Of a DNA stretch of 64,000 nt, positions 34,851 to 50,900 are shown piece after piece; position 1 is the stretch's first letter; every line of letters starts with the position of its first letter. The notes beneath the pieces were generated by a model. It saw only the letters and a program-made list of their open reading frames with translations, made no database searches and was not told the DNA's origin. Source of the stretch: Hedera helix (taxonomy: Eukaryota > Streptophyta > Magnoliopsida > Apiales > Araliaceae); the NCBI GenBank assembly GCA_947179155.2, contig OX359286.1, forward strand, positions 11,752,024 through 11,816,023. The letters are read 5' to 3'. Both the position numbers and the translations under genes were made by a program.

Positions 34851-37800
34851 AAACAAAGTTGAACGAAGTAATATGACACTAAATCATCTATTTGTTTACC
34901 AATTTGAAGGAAATATTGAAACAACTCGAAGTTTTCTTTAACCGAGGACTTGTGTTAGTTGATCGTACAGTTTTGAATGCGAAAGTGATAGGATTGCACC
35001 TTTTGATGCAAAACAAAGTTGAACGAAGTAATATGACACTAAATCATCTATTTGTATACCAATTTAAAGGAAATAATGAAACAACTAGAAGTTTTCTTTA
35101 ACCGAGGACTTGTGTTAGTTGTACGTACGGTTTTGAATGCGAGAGTGATAGGATTGCACGTTTTGATGCTAAACAAAGGTGAACGAAGTAATATGACACT
35201 AAATCATCTATTTGTATACCAATTTGAAGGAAATAATGAGACAACTAGAAGTTTTCTTTAACCGAGGACTTGTGTTAGTTGTACGAACGGTTTTGAATGC
35301 GAGAGTGATAGGATTCCACCTTTTGATGCTGAACAATGTTGAACAAAGTAATATGACATTAAAACATCTATTTGTTTACCAATTTGAAAGAAATAATGAA
35401 ACAACTAGAAGTTTTCTTTAACCGAGGACTTGTGTTAGTTTTACGTACAGTTTTGAATGCGAGAGTGATGGGATTGCACCTTTTGATGCTAAACAAAGGT
35501 GAACGAAGTAATATGACACTAAATCATCTATTTGTTTACCAATTTGAAGGAAATAATGAAACAACTAGAAGTTTTATTTAACCGAGGACTTGAGTTAGTT
35601 GTATGTACGGTTTTGAATGCGGGAGTGATAAGATTCCACCTTCTGATACTAAACAAAGATGAACGAAGTAATATGACACTAAATCATCTATTTGTTTACC
35701 AATTTCAAGGAAATAATGAAACAACTAGAAGTTTTTTTTAAACGAGGAGTTGTGTTAGTTGTACGTACAATTTTGAATGCGAGAGTGATAAGATTGCACC
35801 TTTTGATATTAAACAAAGTTGAACGAAGTAATATGACACTAAATCATCTATTTGTTTACCAATTTGAAGGAAATAATAAAACAACTAGAAGTTTTCTTTA
35901 ACCGAGGACTTGTGTTAGTTGTACGTACGGTTTTGAATGCGAGAGTGATAGAATTGCACGTTTTGATGCTAAACAAAGATGAACGAAGTAATATGACACT
36001 AAATCATCGATTTCTTTACCAATTTAAAGAAATAATGAAACAACTAGAAGTTTTCTTTAACCGAGGACTTGAGTTAGTTCTACGTACGGTTTTGAATGCG
36101 AGAGTGATAAGATTCCACCTTCTGATGCTAAACAAAGATGAACGAAGTAATATGACACTAAATCATCTATTTGTTTACCAATTTCAATGAAATAATGAAA
36201 CAACTAGAAGTTTTCTTTAATCGAGGACTTGTGTTAGTTGTACGTACAGTTTTGAATGCGAGAGTGATAGGATTGCACCTTTTGATACTGAACAAAGCTG
36301 AACGAAGTAATATAACACTAAATCATCTATTTCTTTACCGATTTGAAGGAAATAATGAAACAACTAGAAGTTTTATTTAACCGAGGACTTGTGTTAGTTG
36401 TACGTACGGTTTTGAATGCGAGAATGATAGGATTGCACGTTTTGATGCTAAACAAAGGTGAACGAAGTAATATGACACTAACTCATCGATTTCTTTACCA
36501 ATTTGAATGAAATAATGAAACAACTAGAAGTTTTCTTTAACCGAGGACTTGTATAGTTGTACGTACGGTTTTGAATGCAATAGTGATAGGATTGCACGTT
36601 TTGATGCAAAACAAAGGTGAACGAAGTAATATGACGCTAAATCATCTATTTGTTTACCAATTTGAAGGAAATAATGAGACAACTAGAAGTTTTCTTTAAC
36701 CGAGGACTTGTGTTAGTTGTACGTACGGTTTTGAATGTGAGAGTGATAGGATTCCACATTTTGATGTTGAACAAAGTTGAACAAAGTAATATGACATTAA
36801 AACATCTATTTGTTTACCAATTTGAAGGAAATAATGAAACAACTAGAAGTTTTCTTTAACCGAGGACTTGGGTTAGTTGTACGTACGGTTTTTAATGTGA
36901 GAGTGATAGGATTCCACCTTTTCATGCTAAACAAAGTAAAACGAAGTAATATGACACTAAATCATCTATTTGTTTACCAATTTGAAGGAAATATTGACAC
37001 AACTTGAAGTTTTCTTTAACCGAGGACTTGTGTTAGTTGACCGTACGGTTTTGAATGCGAAAATGATAGGATTGCACCTCTTGATGCTAAACAAAGTTGA
37101 ACGAAGTAATATGACATTTAATCATGTATTCGTATACCAATTTAAAGGAAATAATGAACCAACTAGAAGTTTTCTTTAACGGAGGACTTGTGTTAGTTGC
37201 ACGTACGGTTTTGAATGCGAGAGTGATAGGATTACACCTTTTGATGCTAAACAAAGGTGAACGAAATAATATTACACTAAATCAACAATTTGTTTAACAA
37301 TTTGAAGGAAATAATGAAACAATTAGAAGTTTCTTTAACCGAGGACTTGCGTTAGTTGTACGAACGGTTTTGAATGCGAGAGTGATAGGATTGTACCTTT
37401 TAATTCAAATCAAAGTTGAACGAAGTAATATGACACTAAACCATCTATTTCTTTACCAATTTGAAGGAAATAATGAAACAATTAGAGGTTTTCTTTAACC
37501 GAGGACTTGTGTTAGTTGTACGTACGGTTTTGAATGCGAGAGTGATAGGAGTGCACGTTTTGATGCTAAACAAAGGTGAACGAAGTAATATAACACTAAA
37601 TCATCTATTTGTTTACCAAATTGAAGGAAATAATGAGACAACTAGAAGTTTTCTTTAACCGAGGACTTGTATAGTTATACGTACGGTTTTGAATGCAAGA
37701 GTGATAGTATTGCACGTTTTGATTCAAAACAAAGGTGAACGAAGTAATATGACGCTAAATCGTCTATTTGTTTACCAATTTGAAGGAAATATTGAAACAA

Positions 37801-40800
37801 CTCGAAGTTTTCTTTAACCGAGGACTTGTGTTAGTTGACTGTACGGTTTCGAATGCGAAAGTGATAATATTTCACCTTTTGATGTTAAACAAAGTTGAAC
37901 GAAGTAATATGACACTAAATCATCTATTTGTATACCAATTTAAAGGAAATAATGAAACAACTAGAAGTTTTCTTTAACCGAGGACTTGTGTTAGTTGTAT
38001 GTACGGTTTTGAATGCGAGAGTGATAGGATTGCACCTTTTAATGCTAAACAAAGTTGAACGAAGTAATATGACACTAAATCATCTGTTTCTTTACCAATT
38101 TGAAGGAAATAATGAAACAACTAGAAGTTTTCTTTAACGGAGGACTTGTGTTAGTTGTACGTACGGTTTTGAATGCGAGAGTGATAGGATTGCACGTTTT
38201 GATGCTAAACAAAGGTGAACGAAGGAATATGGCACTAAATCATCTATTTGTTTACCAATTTGAAGGAAATAATGAAACAACTAGAAGTTTTCAATAACCG
38301 AGGACAAGTGTTAGTTGTACATACAGTTTTGAATGCGAGAGTGATAGGATTGCACGTTTTGATGCTAAAAAAAGGTGAACGAAGTAATTTGACACTAAAT
38401 CATTTATTTGTTTACCAATTTGAAGGAAATAATGAGACAACTAGAAGTTTTCTTTAACCGAGGACTTGTGTTAGTTGTACGTATGGTTTTGAATGCGAGA
38501 GTGATAGGATTCCACCTTTTGATGTTGAACAAAGTAATATGACATTAAAACATCTATTTGTTTATCAATTTGAATGAAATAATGAAACAACTAGAAGTTT
38601 TCTTTAACCGAGAACTTGTGTTAGTTTTACGTACGGTTTTTAATGTGAGAGTGATAGGATTCCAACTTTTGATGCTAAACAAAGTAAAACGAAGTAATAT
38701 GATACTAAATCATCTATTTGTTAACCAATTTGATGGAAATAATGAAACAACTAGAAAGTTTTCTTTAACCGAGGACTTGAGTTAGTTGTACGTACGGTTT
38801 TGAATACGAGAGTGATAGGATTGCACCTTTTGATGCTAAACAAAGTTAAAAGAAGTAATATGACACTAAATCATCTATTTGTCTAACAATTTGAAGGAAA
38901 TAATGAAACAACTATAAGTTTCTTTAACCGAGGACTTGCGTTAGTTGTAGGTACGATTTTGAATGTAAGAGTGATAGGATTGCATATTTTGATGCTAAAC
39001 AAAGGTGAACGAAGTAATATGACACTAAATCATCTATTTGTTTTCCAATTTGAAGGAAATAATGAAACAACTAGAAGTTTTCTTAACCAAAGACTGGTGT
39101 TGGTTGTACGTACGGTTTTGAATGCGTGAGTGATAGGATTCATCCTTTTGATGCTGAACAAAGTTGAACAAAGTAATATGACATTAAAACATCTATTTGT
39201 TTACCAATTTGCAGTAAATAATGAAACAAGTAGAAGTTTTTTTTAACCGAAGACTTGTGTTAGTTATACGTACGGTTTTTAATGTGAGAGTGATAGGATT
39301 CCACCTTTTGATGCTAAACAAAGTAAAACGAAGTAATATGATACTAAATCATCTATTTGTTACCCAATTTGATGGAAATAATGAAACAACTAGAAGTTTT
39401 CTTTAACCGATGACATGTGTTAGTTGTACGTACGGTTTTTAATGTGAGAGTGACAAGATTCCACCTTTTGATGCTAAACAAAGTAAAACGAAGTAATATG
39501 ATACTAAATTGTCTATTTGTTAACTAATTTGATGGAAATAATGAAACAACTAGAAGTTTTCTTTAACCGAGGACTTGTGTTAGTTGTACGTACGGTTTTG
39601 AATGCGAGAGTGATGGAATTGCACCTTTTGATGCTAAACAAAGGTGAAGGAAGAAATATGACACTAAATCTTGTATTTGTTTACCAATTTGAAGGAAATA
39701 ATGAAACAACTAGAAGTTTTCTTTAACCGAGGACTTGAGTTAGTTGTACATACGGTTTTGAATGCGAGAGTGATAGGATTCCACCTTCTGATGCTAAACA
39801 AAGATGAACGAGGTAATATGACACTAAATCGTCTATTTGTTTACTAATTTCAAGGAAATAATGAAACAACTAGAAGTTTTCTTTAATCGAGGACTTATGT
39901 TATTTGTACGTACAGTTTTGAATGCGAGAGTGATAGGATTGCACCTTTTGATACTAAACAAAGTTGAACGAAGTAACATGACACTAAATCATCTATTTGT
40001 TTACCAATTTGAAGGAAATAATGAAACAACTAGAAGTTTCTTTAACCGAGGACTTGCGTTAGTTGTACGTACGATTTTGAATGTGAGAGTGATAGGATTG
40101 CACCTTTTGATGCTAAACAAAGGTGAACGAAGTAATATGACACTAAATCATCTATTTGTTTTCCAATTTGAAGGAAATAATGAAACAACTAGAAGTTTTC
40201 TTTAACCAAAGACTGGTGTTGGTTGTACGTACGGTTTTGAATGCGTGAGTGATAGGATTCCACCTTTTGATGCTCAACAAAGTTGAACAAAGTAATATGA
40301 CATTAAAACATCTATTTGTTTACCAATTTGAAGGAAATAATGAAACAACTAGAAGTTTCTTTAACCGAGGACTTGCTTTAGTTGTACGTACGATTTTGAA
40401 TGTGAGAGTGATAGGATTGCACCTTTTGATGCTAAACAAAGGTGAACGAAGTAATATGATACTAAATCATCTATTTGTTAACCAATTTGATGGAAATAAT
40501 GAAACAACTAGAAGTTTTCTTTAACCGAGGACTTGTGTTAGTTGTACGTACGGTTTTTAATGTGAGAGTGACAGGATTCCACCTTTTGATGCTAAACAAA
40601 GTAAAACGAAGTAATAGGATACTAAATCGTCTATTTGTTAACCAATTTGATGGAAATAATGAAACAACTAGAAGTTTTCTTTAACCGAGGACTTGTGTTA
40701 GTTGTACGTACGGTTTTTATTGTGAGAGTGATGGGATTGCACCTTTTGATGCTAAACAAAGGTGCACGAAGTAATATGACAGTAAATCATCTATTTGTTT

Positions 40801-42232
40801 ACCAATTTGAAAGAAATAATGAAACAACTAGAAATTTTCTTTAACCGAAGACTTGTGTTAGTTGTACGTACGATTTTTAATGTAAGAGTGATAGGATTCC
40901 GCCTTTTGATGTTAAACAAAGTAAAACGAAGTAATATGGTACTAAATCGTCTATTTGTTAACCAATTTGATGGAAATAATGAAACAACTAGAAGTTTTCT
41001 TTAACCGAGGACTTGTGTTAATTGTACGTACGGTTTTAAATGCAAGAGTGATAGGATTGCACGTTATGATGCTAAACAAAGTTGAAAGAAGTAATATGAC
41101 ATTAACCATCTATTTGTTTACCAATTTGAAGGAAATAATGAAACAACTAGGAGTTTCTTTAACCGAAGACTTGCGTTAGTTGTACGTACGATTTTGAATG
41201 TGAGAGTGATAAGATTGCACCTTTTGATGCTAAACAAAGGTGAACGAAGTAATATGACACTAAATCATCTATTTGTCTACCAATTTGAAGGAAATAATGA
41301 AACAACTAAAAGTTTTCTTTAACCGAGGACTTGTGTTAGGTGTACGTACGGTTTTTAATGCGAGAATGATGGGATTGCACCTTTTGATGCTAAAAAAAGG
41401 TGAACGAAGTAATATGACACTAAATCATCTATTTGTTTACCAATTTGAAGGAAATAATAAAACAACTAGAAGTTTTCTTTAACCGAGGACTTGAGTTAGT
41501 TGTACGTACGGTTTTGGATGCGAGAGTGATAGGATTCCACCTTCTGATGCTAAACAAAGATGAACGAAGTAATATGACCCTAAATCATCTATTTGTTTAC
41601 CAATTTCAAGGAAATAATGAAACAACTAGAAGTTTTCTTTAATCGAGGACTTGTGTTAGTTGTACGTACAGTTTTGAATGCGGGAGTGATAGGATTGCTC
41701 CTTTTAATACTAAACAAAGTTGAACGAAGTAATATGACACTAAATCATCTATTTGTTTTCCAATTTGAAGGAAATATTGACACAACTCGAAGTTTTCTTT
41801 AATCGAGGACTTGTGTTAGTTTGACCGTACGGTTTTGAATGCGAAAGTGATAGGATTGTACCTTTTGATGCTAAACAAAGTTGAACGAAGTAATATGACA
41901 CTAAATCATCTATTCGTATACCAATTTAAAGGAATTAATGAAACAACTAGAAGTTTTCTTTAACGGAGGACTTGTGTTAGTTGTACGTACTGTTTTGAAT
42001 GCGGGAGTGATAGGATTGCACCTTTTGATGCTAAACAAAGGTGAACGAAGTAATATGACACTAAATCATCTATTTGTTTACCAATTTGAAGGAAATAATG
42101 AAACAACTAGAAGTTTTCTTTAACCGAGGACTTGTGTTAGTTGTACGTACGGTTTTGAATGCGAGAGTGATAGGATTCCACCTTCTGATGCTAAACAAAG
42201 ATGAACGAAGTAATATGACACTAAATCATCTA

Positions 42233-44960
42233 TTTGTTTACTAATTTCAAGGAAATAATGAAACAACTATAAGTTTTTTTAACCGAGGACTTGTGTTAGT
42301 TGTACGTACGGTTTTTAATGTGAGATTGATAGGATTCCACCTTTTGATGTTAAACAAAGTAAAACGAAGTAATATGATACTAAATCATCTATTTGTTAAC
42401 CAATTTGATGGAAATAATGAAACAACTAGAAGTTTTCTTTAACCGAGGACTTGTGTTAGTTGTACGTATGGTTTTTAATGTGAGAGTGATAGGATTCCAC
42501 CTTTTGATGCTAAACAAAGTAAAACGAAGTAATATGATACTAAATCGTCTATTTGTTAACCAATTTGATGGAAATAATGAAAGAACTAGAAGTTTTCTTT
42601 AACCGAGGACTTGTGTTAGTTGTACGTACGGTTTTGAATGTGAGAGTGATATGATTGCACCTTTTGATGCTAAACAAAGTTGAAAGAAGTAATATGACAC
42701 TAAATCATGTATTTGTTTAACAATTTGAAGGAAATAATGAAATAACTATAAGTTTCTTTAACCGAGGACTTACGTTAGTTGTACGTACGATTTTGAATGT
42801 AAGAGTGATAGGATTGCACCTTTTGATGCTAAACAAAGGTGAACGAAGTAATATGACACTAAATAATTTATTTGTTTTCCAATTTGAAGGAAATAATGAA
42901 ACAACTAGAAGTTTTCTTTAATCGAGGACTTGTGTTAGTTGTACGTACAGTTTTGAATGCGAGAGTGATAGGATTGCACCTTTTAATACTAAACAAAGTT
43001 GAACGAAGTAATATGACACTAAATCATCTATTTGTTTTCCAATTTGAAGGAAATATTGACACAACTCGAAGTTTTCGTTAATCGAGGACTTGTGTTAGTT
43101 TGACCGTACGGTTTTGAATGCGAAAGTGATAGGATTGCACCTTTTGATGCTAAACAAAGTTGAACGAAGTAATATGACACTAAATCATCTATTCCTATAC
43201 CAATTTAAAGGAATTAATGAAACAACTAGAAGTTTTCTTTAACGGAGGACTTGTGTTAGTTGTACGTACTGTTTTCAATGCGGGAGTGATAGGATTGCAC
43301 CTTTTGATGCTAAACAAAGGTGAACGAAGTAATATGACACTAAATCATCTATTTGTTTACCAATTTGAAGGAAATAATGAAACAACTAGAAGTTTTCTTT
43401 AACCGATGACTTGAGTTAGTTGTACGTACGGTTTTCAATGCGACAGTAATAGGATTCCACCTTCTGATGCTAAACAAAGATGAACGAAGTAATATGACAC
43501 TAAATCATCTATTTGTTTACTAATTTCAAGGAAATAATGAAACAACTAGAAGTTTTCTTTAACCGAGGACTTGTGTTAGTTTGACGTACGGTTTTTAATG
43601 TGAGAGTGATAGAATTCCAACTTTTGATGCTAAACAAAGTAAAACGAAGTAATATGATACTAAATCATCTATTTGTTAACCAATTTGATGGAAATAATGA
43701 AACAACTAGAAGTTTTCTTTAACCGAGGACTTGTGTTAGTTGTACATACAGTTTTTAATGTGAGAGTGACAGGATTCCACCTTTTGATGTTAAACAAAGT
43801 AAAACGAAGTAATATGATACTAAATCGTCTATTTGTTAACCAATTTGATGGAAATAATGAAACAACTAGAAGTTTTCTTTCACCGAGGACTTGTGTTAGT
43901 TGTACGTACGGTTTTGAATGCGAGAGTGATGGGATTGCACCTTTTGATGCTAAACTAAGGTGAACGAAGTAATATGACACTAAATCTTCTATTTGTTTAC
44001 CAATTTGAAGGAAATAATGAAATAACTAGAAGTTTTCTTTAACCGAGGATTTGAGTTAGTTGTACGTACGGTTTTGAATGCGAGAGTGATAGGATTCCAC
44101 CTTCTGATGCTAAACAAAGATGAACGAAGTAATATGACACTAAATCATCTATTTGTTTACCAATTTGATGGAAATAATGAAACAACTAGAAGTTTTTTTT
44201 AACCGAGGACTTGTGTTAGTTGTACGTACGGTTTTTAATGTGAGATTGATAGGATTCCACCTTTTGATGTTAAACAAAGTAAAACGAAGTAATATGATAC
44301 TAAATCATCTATTTGTTAACCAATTTGATGGAAATAATGAAACAACTAGAAGTTTTCTTTAACCGAGGACTTGTGTTAGTTGTACGTATGGTTTTTAATG
44401 TGAGAGTGATAGGATTCCACCTTTTGATGCTAAACAAAGTAAAACGAAGTAATATGATACTAAATCGTCTATTTGTTAACCAATTTGATGGAAATAATGA
44501 AACAACTAGAAGTTTTCTTTAACCGAGGACTTGTGTTAGTTGTACGTACGGTTTTGAATGTGAGAGTGATAGGATTGCACCTTTTGATGCTAAACAAAGT
44601 TGAAAGAAGGAATATGACACTAAATCATCTATTTGTTTAACAATTTGAAGGAAATAATGAAATAACTATAAGTTTCTTTAACCGAGGACTTACGTTAGTT
44701 GTACGTACGATTTTGAATGTAAGAGTGATAGGATTGCACCTTTTTATGCTAAACAAAGGTGAACGAAGTAATATGACACTAAATCATCTATTTGTTTTCC
44801 AATTTGAAGGAAATAATGAAACAACTAGAAGTTTTCTTTAATCGAGGACTTGTGTTAGTTGTACGTAAAGTTTTGAATGCGAGAGTGATAGGATTGCACC
44901 TTTTGATGCTGAACAAAGGTGAACGAAGTAATATGACACTAAATCATCTATTTGTTTTCC
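42233..44960. repeat. 12-monomer (1920-bp) segmental duplication within the satellite
   Basis: A run of four distinctive monomers at 42233-42871 (two GTAAAACGAAG types, then a GTTGAAAGAAG type, then a 159-bp AAGTTTCTTTAACC type with ACTTACG) recurs nearly unchanged at 44153-44791, an offset of 12 x 160 bp. A second block (a type with TTTTGGATGCGAG, then an AATATTGACACAACTCG type, then a TTTGACCG type) recurs at 41433, 45112 and 47991. This points to higher-order amplification by unequal exchange. Confidence 0.7.
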
Positions 44961-47900
44961 AACTTGAAGGAAATAATTAAACAACTAGAAGTTTTCTTTA
45001 ACCAAAGACTGATGTTGGTTGTACGTACGGTTTTGAATGCGTGAGTGATAGGATTCCACCTTTTGATGCTGAACAAAGTTGAACAAAGTAATATGACATT
45101 AAAACAACTATTTGTTTCCCAATTTGAAGGAAATAATGAAACAACTAGAAGTTTTCTTTAACCGAGGACTTGAGTTAGTTGTACGTACGGTTTTGGATGC
45201 GAGAGTGATAGGATTCCACCTTCTGATGCTAAACAAAGATGAACGAAGTAATATGACCCTAAATCATCTATTTGTTTACCAATTTCAAGGAAATAATGAA
45301 ACAACTAGAAGTTTTCTGTAATCGAGGACTTTTGTTAGTTGTACGTACAGTTTTGAATGCGAGAGTGATAGGATTGCACCTTTTCATACTAAACAAAGTT
45401 GAACGAAGTAATATGACACTAAATCATCGATTTGTTTTCCAATTTGAAGGAAATATTGACACAACTCGAAGTTTTCTTTAACCGAGGACTTGTGTTAGTT
45501 TGACCGTACGGTTTTGAATTCGAAAGTGTTAGGATTGCACCTTTTGATGCTAAACAAAGTTGAACGAAGTAATATGACACTAAATCATCTATTCGTATAC
45601 CAATTTAAAGGAAATAATGAAACAACTAGAAGTTTTCTTTAACGGAGGACTTGTGTTAGTTGTACGTATGGTTTTGAATGCGAGAGTGATAGGATTGCAC
45701 CTTTTAATGCTAAACAAAGTTGAACGAAGTAATATGACACTAAATCATCTATTTCTTTACTAATTTCAAGGAAATAATGAAACAACTAGAAGTTTTCTCT
45801 AACCGAGGACTTGTGTTAGTTGTACGTACGGTTTTGAATGCGAGAGTGATAGGATTGCACGTTTTGATGCTAAACAAAGGTGAACGAAGTAATATGACAC
45901 TAAATCATCTATTTGTTTACCAATTTGAAGGAAATAATAAGACAACTAGAAGTTTTCTTTAACCGAGGCCTTGTGTTAGTTGTATGTACGGTTTTGAATG
46001 CGAGAGTGATAGGATTGCACCTTTTGATGCTAAACAAAGGTGAACGAAGTAATATGACACTAAATCATCTATTTGTTTACCAATTTGAAGGAAATATTGA
46101 AACAACTCGAAGTTTTCTTTAACCGAGGAGTTATGTTAGTTGATCGTATGGTTTTGAATATGAAAGTGATAGGATTACACCTTTTGATGCTAAACAAAGT
46201 TGAACGAAGTAATATGACACTAAATCATCTATTTGTATACCAATTTAAAGGAAATAATGAAACAACTAGAAGTTTCTTTAACCGAGGACTTGTGTTAGTT
46301 GTACGTACGGTTTTGAATGCGAGAGTGATAGGATTGCACCTTTTAATGCTAAACAAAGTAGAACGAAGTAACATGACACTAAATCATTTATTTCTTTACC
46401 AATTTGAAGGAAATAATGAAACAACTAGAAGTTTTCTTTAACCGAGGACTAGTTTTAGTTGTACGTGCGGTTTTGAATGCGAAAGTGATAGGATTGCACG
46501 TTTTGATGCTAAACAAAGGTGAACGAAATAATATGACACTAAATCATCTATTTCTTTACCAATTTGAAGGAAATAATGAAACAAGTAGAAGTTTTCTTTA
46601 ACCGAGGACTTGTGTTAGTTGTACGTACGGTTTTGAATGCGAGAGTGATAGGATTGCACCTTTTGATGCTAAACAATGGTGAACGAAATAATATGGCATT
46701 AAATCATCTATTTGTTTACCAACTTGAAGGAAATAATGAAACAACTTGAAGTTTTCTTTAACCGAGGACTTGAGTTAGTTGTACGTACAGTTTTGAAAGC
46801 GAGAGTGATAGGATTCCACCTTCTGATGCTAAACAAAGATGAACGAAGTAATATGACCCTAAATCATCTATTTGTTTACCAATTTCAAGGAAATAATGAA
46901 ACAACTAGAAGTTTTCTTTAATCGAGGACTTGTGTTAGTTGTACGTACGGTTTTGAATGCGAGAGTGATAGGATTGCACATTTTGATACTAAACAAAGGT
47001 GAACGAAGTAATATGACACTAAATCATCTATTTGTTTACCAATTTGAAGTAAATAATGAGACAACTAGAAGTTATCTTTAACCGAGGACTTGTGTTAGTT
47101 GTACGTACGGTTTTGAATGCGAGAGTGATAGGATTGCACGTTTTGATGCTAAACAAAGGTGAACGAAGTAATATGACACTAAATCATCTATATGTATACC
47201 AATTTAAAGGAAATAATAAAACAACTAGAAGTTTTCTTTAACGGAGGACTTTTGTTAGTTGTACATACGGTTTTGAATGCGAGAGTGATAGGTTTGCACC
47301 TTTTGATGCTAAACAAAGGTGAACGAAATAATATTACACTAAATCATCAATTTGTTTAACAATTTGAAGGAAATAATGAAACAATTAGAAGTTTCTTTAA
47401 CCGAGGACTTGCGTTAGTTGTACGTATGGTTTTGAATGCGAGAGTGGTAGGATTGCACCTTTTAATACTAAACAAAGTTGAACGAAGTAATATGACACTA
47501 AATCATCTATTTCTTTACTAATTTCAAGGAAATAATGAAACAAATAGAAGTTTTCTTTAACCGAGAACTTGTGTTAGTTGTACGTACGGTTTTGAATGCG
47601 AGAGTGATAGGATTGCACGTTTTGATGCTAAACAAAGGTGAACGAAGGAATATGGCACTAAATCATCTATTTGTTTACCAATTTGACGGAAATAATGAGA
47701 CAACTAGAAGTTTTCTTTAACCGAGGACTTGTGTTAGTTGTACGTACGGTTTGTAATGTGAGAGTGACAGGATTCCACCTTTTGATGCTAAACAAAGTAA
47801 AACGAAGTAATATGATACTAAATCGTCTATTTGTTAACCAATTTGATGGAAATAATGAAACAACTAGAAGTTTTCTTTAACCGAGGACTTGTGTTAGTTG

Positions 47901-50900
47901 TACGTACGGTTTTGAATGCGAGAGTGATGGGATTGCACCTTTTGATGCTAAAAAAAGGTGAACGAAGTAATATGACAATAAATCATCTATTTGTTTACCA
48001 ATTTGAAGGAAATAATGAAACAACAAGAAGTTTTCTTTAACCGAGGACTTGAGTTAGTTGTACGTACGGTTTTGGATGCGAGAGTGATAGGATTCCACCT
48101 TCTGATGCTAAACAAAGATGAACAAAGTAATATGACCCTAAATCATCTATTTGTTTACCAATTTCAAGGAAATAATGAAACAACTAGAAGTTTTCTTTAA
48201 TCGAGGACTTGTGTTAGTTGTACGTACAGTTTTGAATGCGAGAGTGATAGGATTGCACCTTTTAATACTAAACAAAGTTGAACGAAGTAATATGACACTA
48301 AATCATCTATTTGTTTTCCAATTTGAAGGAAATATTGACACAACTCGAAGTTTTCTTTAACCGAGGACTTGTGTTAGTTTGACCGTACGGTTTTGAATGC
48401 GAAAGTGATAGGATTGCACCTTTTGATGCTAAACAAAGTTGAACGAAGTAATATGACACTCAATCATCTATTCGTATACCAATTTAAAGGAAATAATGAT
48501 ACAACTAGAAGTTTTCTTTAACGGAGGACTTGTGTTAGTTGTACGTACGGTTTTGGATGCGAGAGTGATAGGATTGCACCTTTTGATGCTAAACAAAGGT
48601 GAACGAAATAATATTACACTAAATCATCAATTTGTTTAACAATTTGAAGGAAATAATGAAACAATTAGAAGTTTCTTTAACCGAGGACTTGCGTTAGTTG
48701 TACGTATGGTTTTGAATGCGAGAGTGATAGGATTGCACCTTTTAATGCTAAACAAAGTTGAACGAAGTAATATGACACTAAATCATCTATTTCTTTACCA
48801 ATTTGAAGGAAATATTGACACAACTCGAAGTTTTCTTTAACTGAGGACTTGTGTTAGTTGACCGTACGGTTTTGAACGCGAAAGTGATAGGATTGAACCT
48901 TTTGATGCTAAACAAAGTTGAACAAAGTAATATGACACTAAATTATCTATTTGTATACCAATTTAAAGGAAATAATGAAACAACTAGAAGTTTTCTTTAA
49001 CGGAGGACTTGTGTTAGTTGTACATACGGTTTTGAATGGGAGAGTGATAGGATTGCACCTTTTGATGCTAAACAAAGGTGAACGAAATAATATTACACTA
49101 AATCATCAATTTGTTTAACAATTTGAAGGAAATAATGAAACAGTTAGAAGTTTCTTTAACCGAGGACTTGCGTTAGTTGTACGTACGGTTTTGAATGCGA
49201 GAGTGATAGGATTGCACCTTTTAATGCTAAACAAAGTTGAACGAAGTAATATGACACTAAATCATCTATTTCTTTACTAATTTCAAGGAAATAATGAAAC
49301 AACTAGAAGTTTTCTTTAACCGATGACTTGTGTTAGTTGTACGTACGGTTTTGAATGAGAGAGTGATAGGATTGCACATTTTGATGCTAAACAAAGGTGA
49401 ACGAAGTAATACGACACTAAATCATCTATTTGTTTACCAATTTGAAGGAAATATTGAAACAACTCGAAGTTTTCTTTAACCGATGACTTGTGTAAGTTGA
49501 TCGTACAGTTTTGAATGCGAAAGTGATAGGATTGCACCTTTTGATGCTAAACAAAGTTGAACGAAGTAATATGACACTAAATAATCTATTTGTATACCAA
49601 TTTAAAGGAAATAATGAAACAACTAGAAGTTTTCTTTAACCGATGACTTGTGTTAGTTGTACGTAAGGTTTTGAATGCGAGAGTGATAGGATTGCACCGT
49701 TTAATGCTAAACAAAGTTGAACGAAGTAGTATGACACTAAATCATCTATTTCTTTACCAAATTGAAGGAAATAATGAAACAACTAGAAGTTTTATTTAAC
49801 CGAGGACTTGTGTTAGTTGTACGTACCGTTTTGAATGCGAGAGTGATAGGATTGCACGTTTTGATGCTAAACAAAGGTGAACAATGTAATATGACACTAA
49901 ATCATCTATTTGTTTACCAATTTGAAGGAAATAATGAGACAACTAGAAGTTTTCTTTAACCGAGGACTTGTGTTAGTTGTACGTATGGTTTTGAATGCGA
50001 GAGTGATAGGATTGCACCTTTTGATGCTAAACAAAGTTGAACGAAGTAATATGACACTAAATCATCTATTTGTTTACCAATTTGAAGGAAATATTGTAAC
50101 AACTCGAAGTTTTCTTTAACCGAGGACTTGTGTTAGTTGATCGTACGGTTTTGAATGAGAAAGTGATAGGATAGCACCTTTTGATGCTAAACAAAGTTGA
50201 ACGAAGTAATATGACACTAAATCATCAATTTGTTTAACAATTTGAAGGACATAATGAAACAATTAGAAGTTTCTTTAACCGAGGACTTGCGTTAGTTGTA
50301 CGTACGGTTTTGAATGCGAGAGTGATAGGATTGCACCTTTTAATGCTAAACAAAGTTGAACGAAGTAATATGACACTAAATCATCTATTTCTTTACTAAT
50401 TTCAAGGAAATAATGAAACAACTAGAAGTTTTCTTTAACCGAGGACTTGTGTTAGTTGTACGTACGGTTTTGAATGCGAGAGGGATAGGATTGCACCTTT
50501 TAATGCTAAACAAAGTTGAACGAAGTAATATGACACTAAATCATCTATTTCTTTACCAATTTGAAAGAAATAATGAAACAACTAGAAGTTTTCTTTAATC
50601 GAGGACTTGTGTTAGTTGTACGTACGGTTTTGAATGCGAGAGTGATAGGATTGCACGTTTTGATGCTAAACAAAGGTGAACGAAGTAATATGACACTAAA
50701 TCATCTATTTCTTTACCAATTTGAAGGAAATAATGAAACAACTTGAAGTTTTCTTTAACCGAGGACTTGTGTTAGTTGTACATACGGTTTTGAATGCGAG
50801 AGTGATAGGATTGCACCTTTTGATGCTAAACAAAGGTGAATGAAGTAATATGGCACTAAATCATCTATTTGTTTACCAATTTGAAGGAAATAATGAAACA

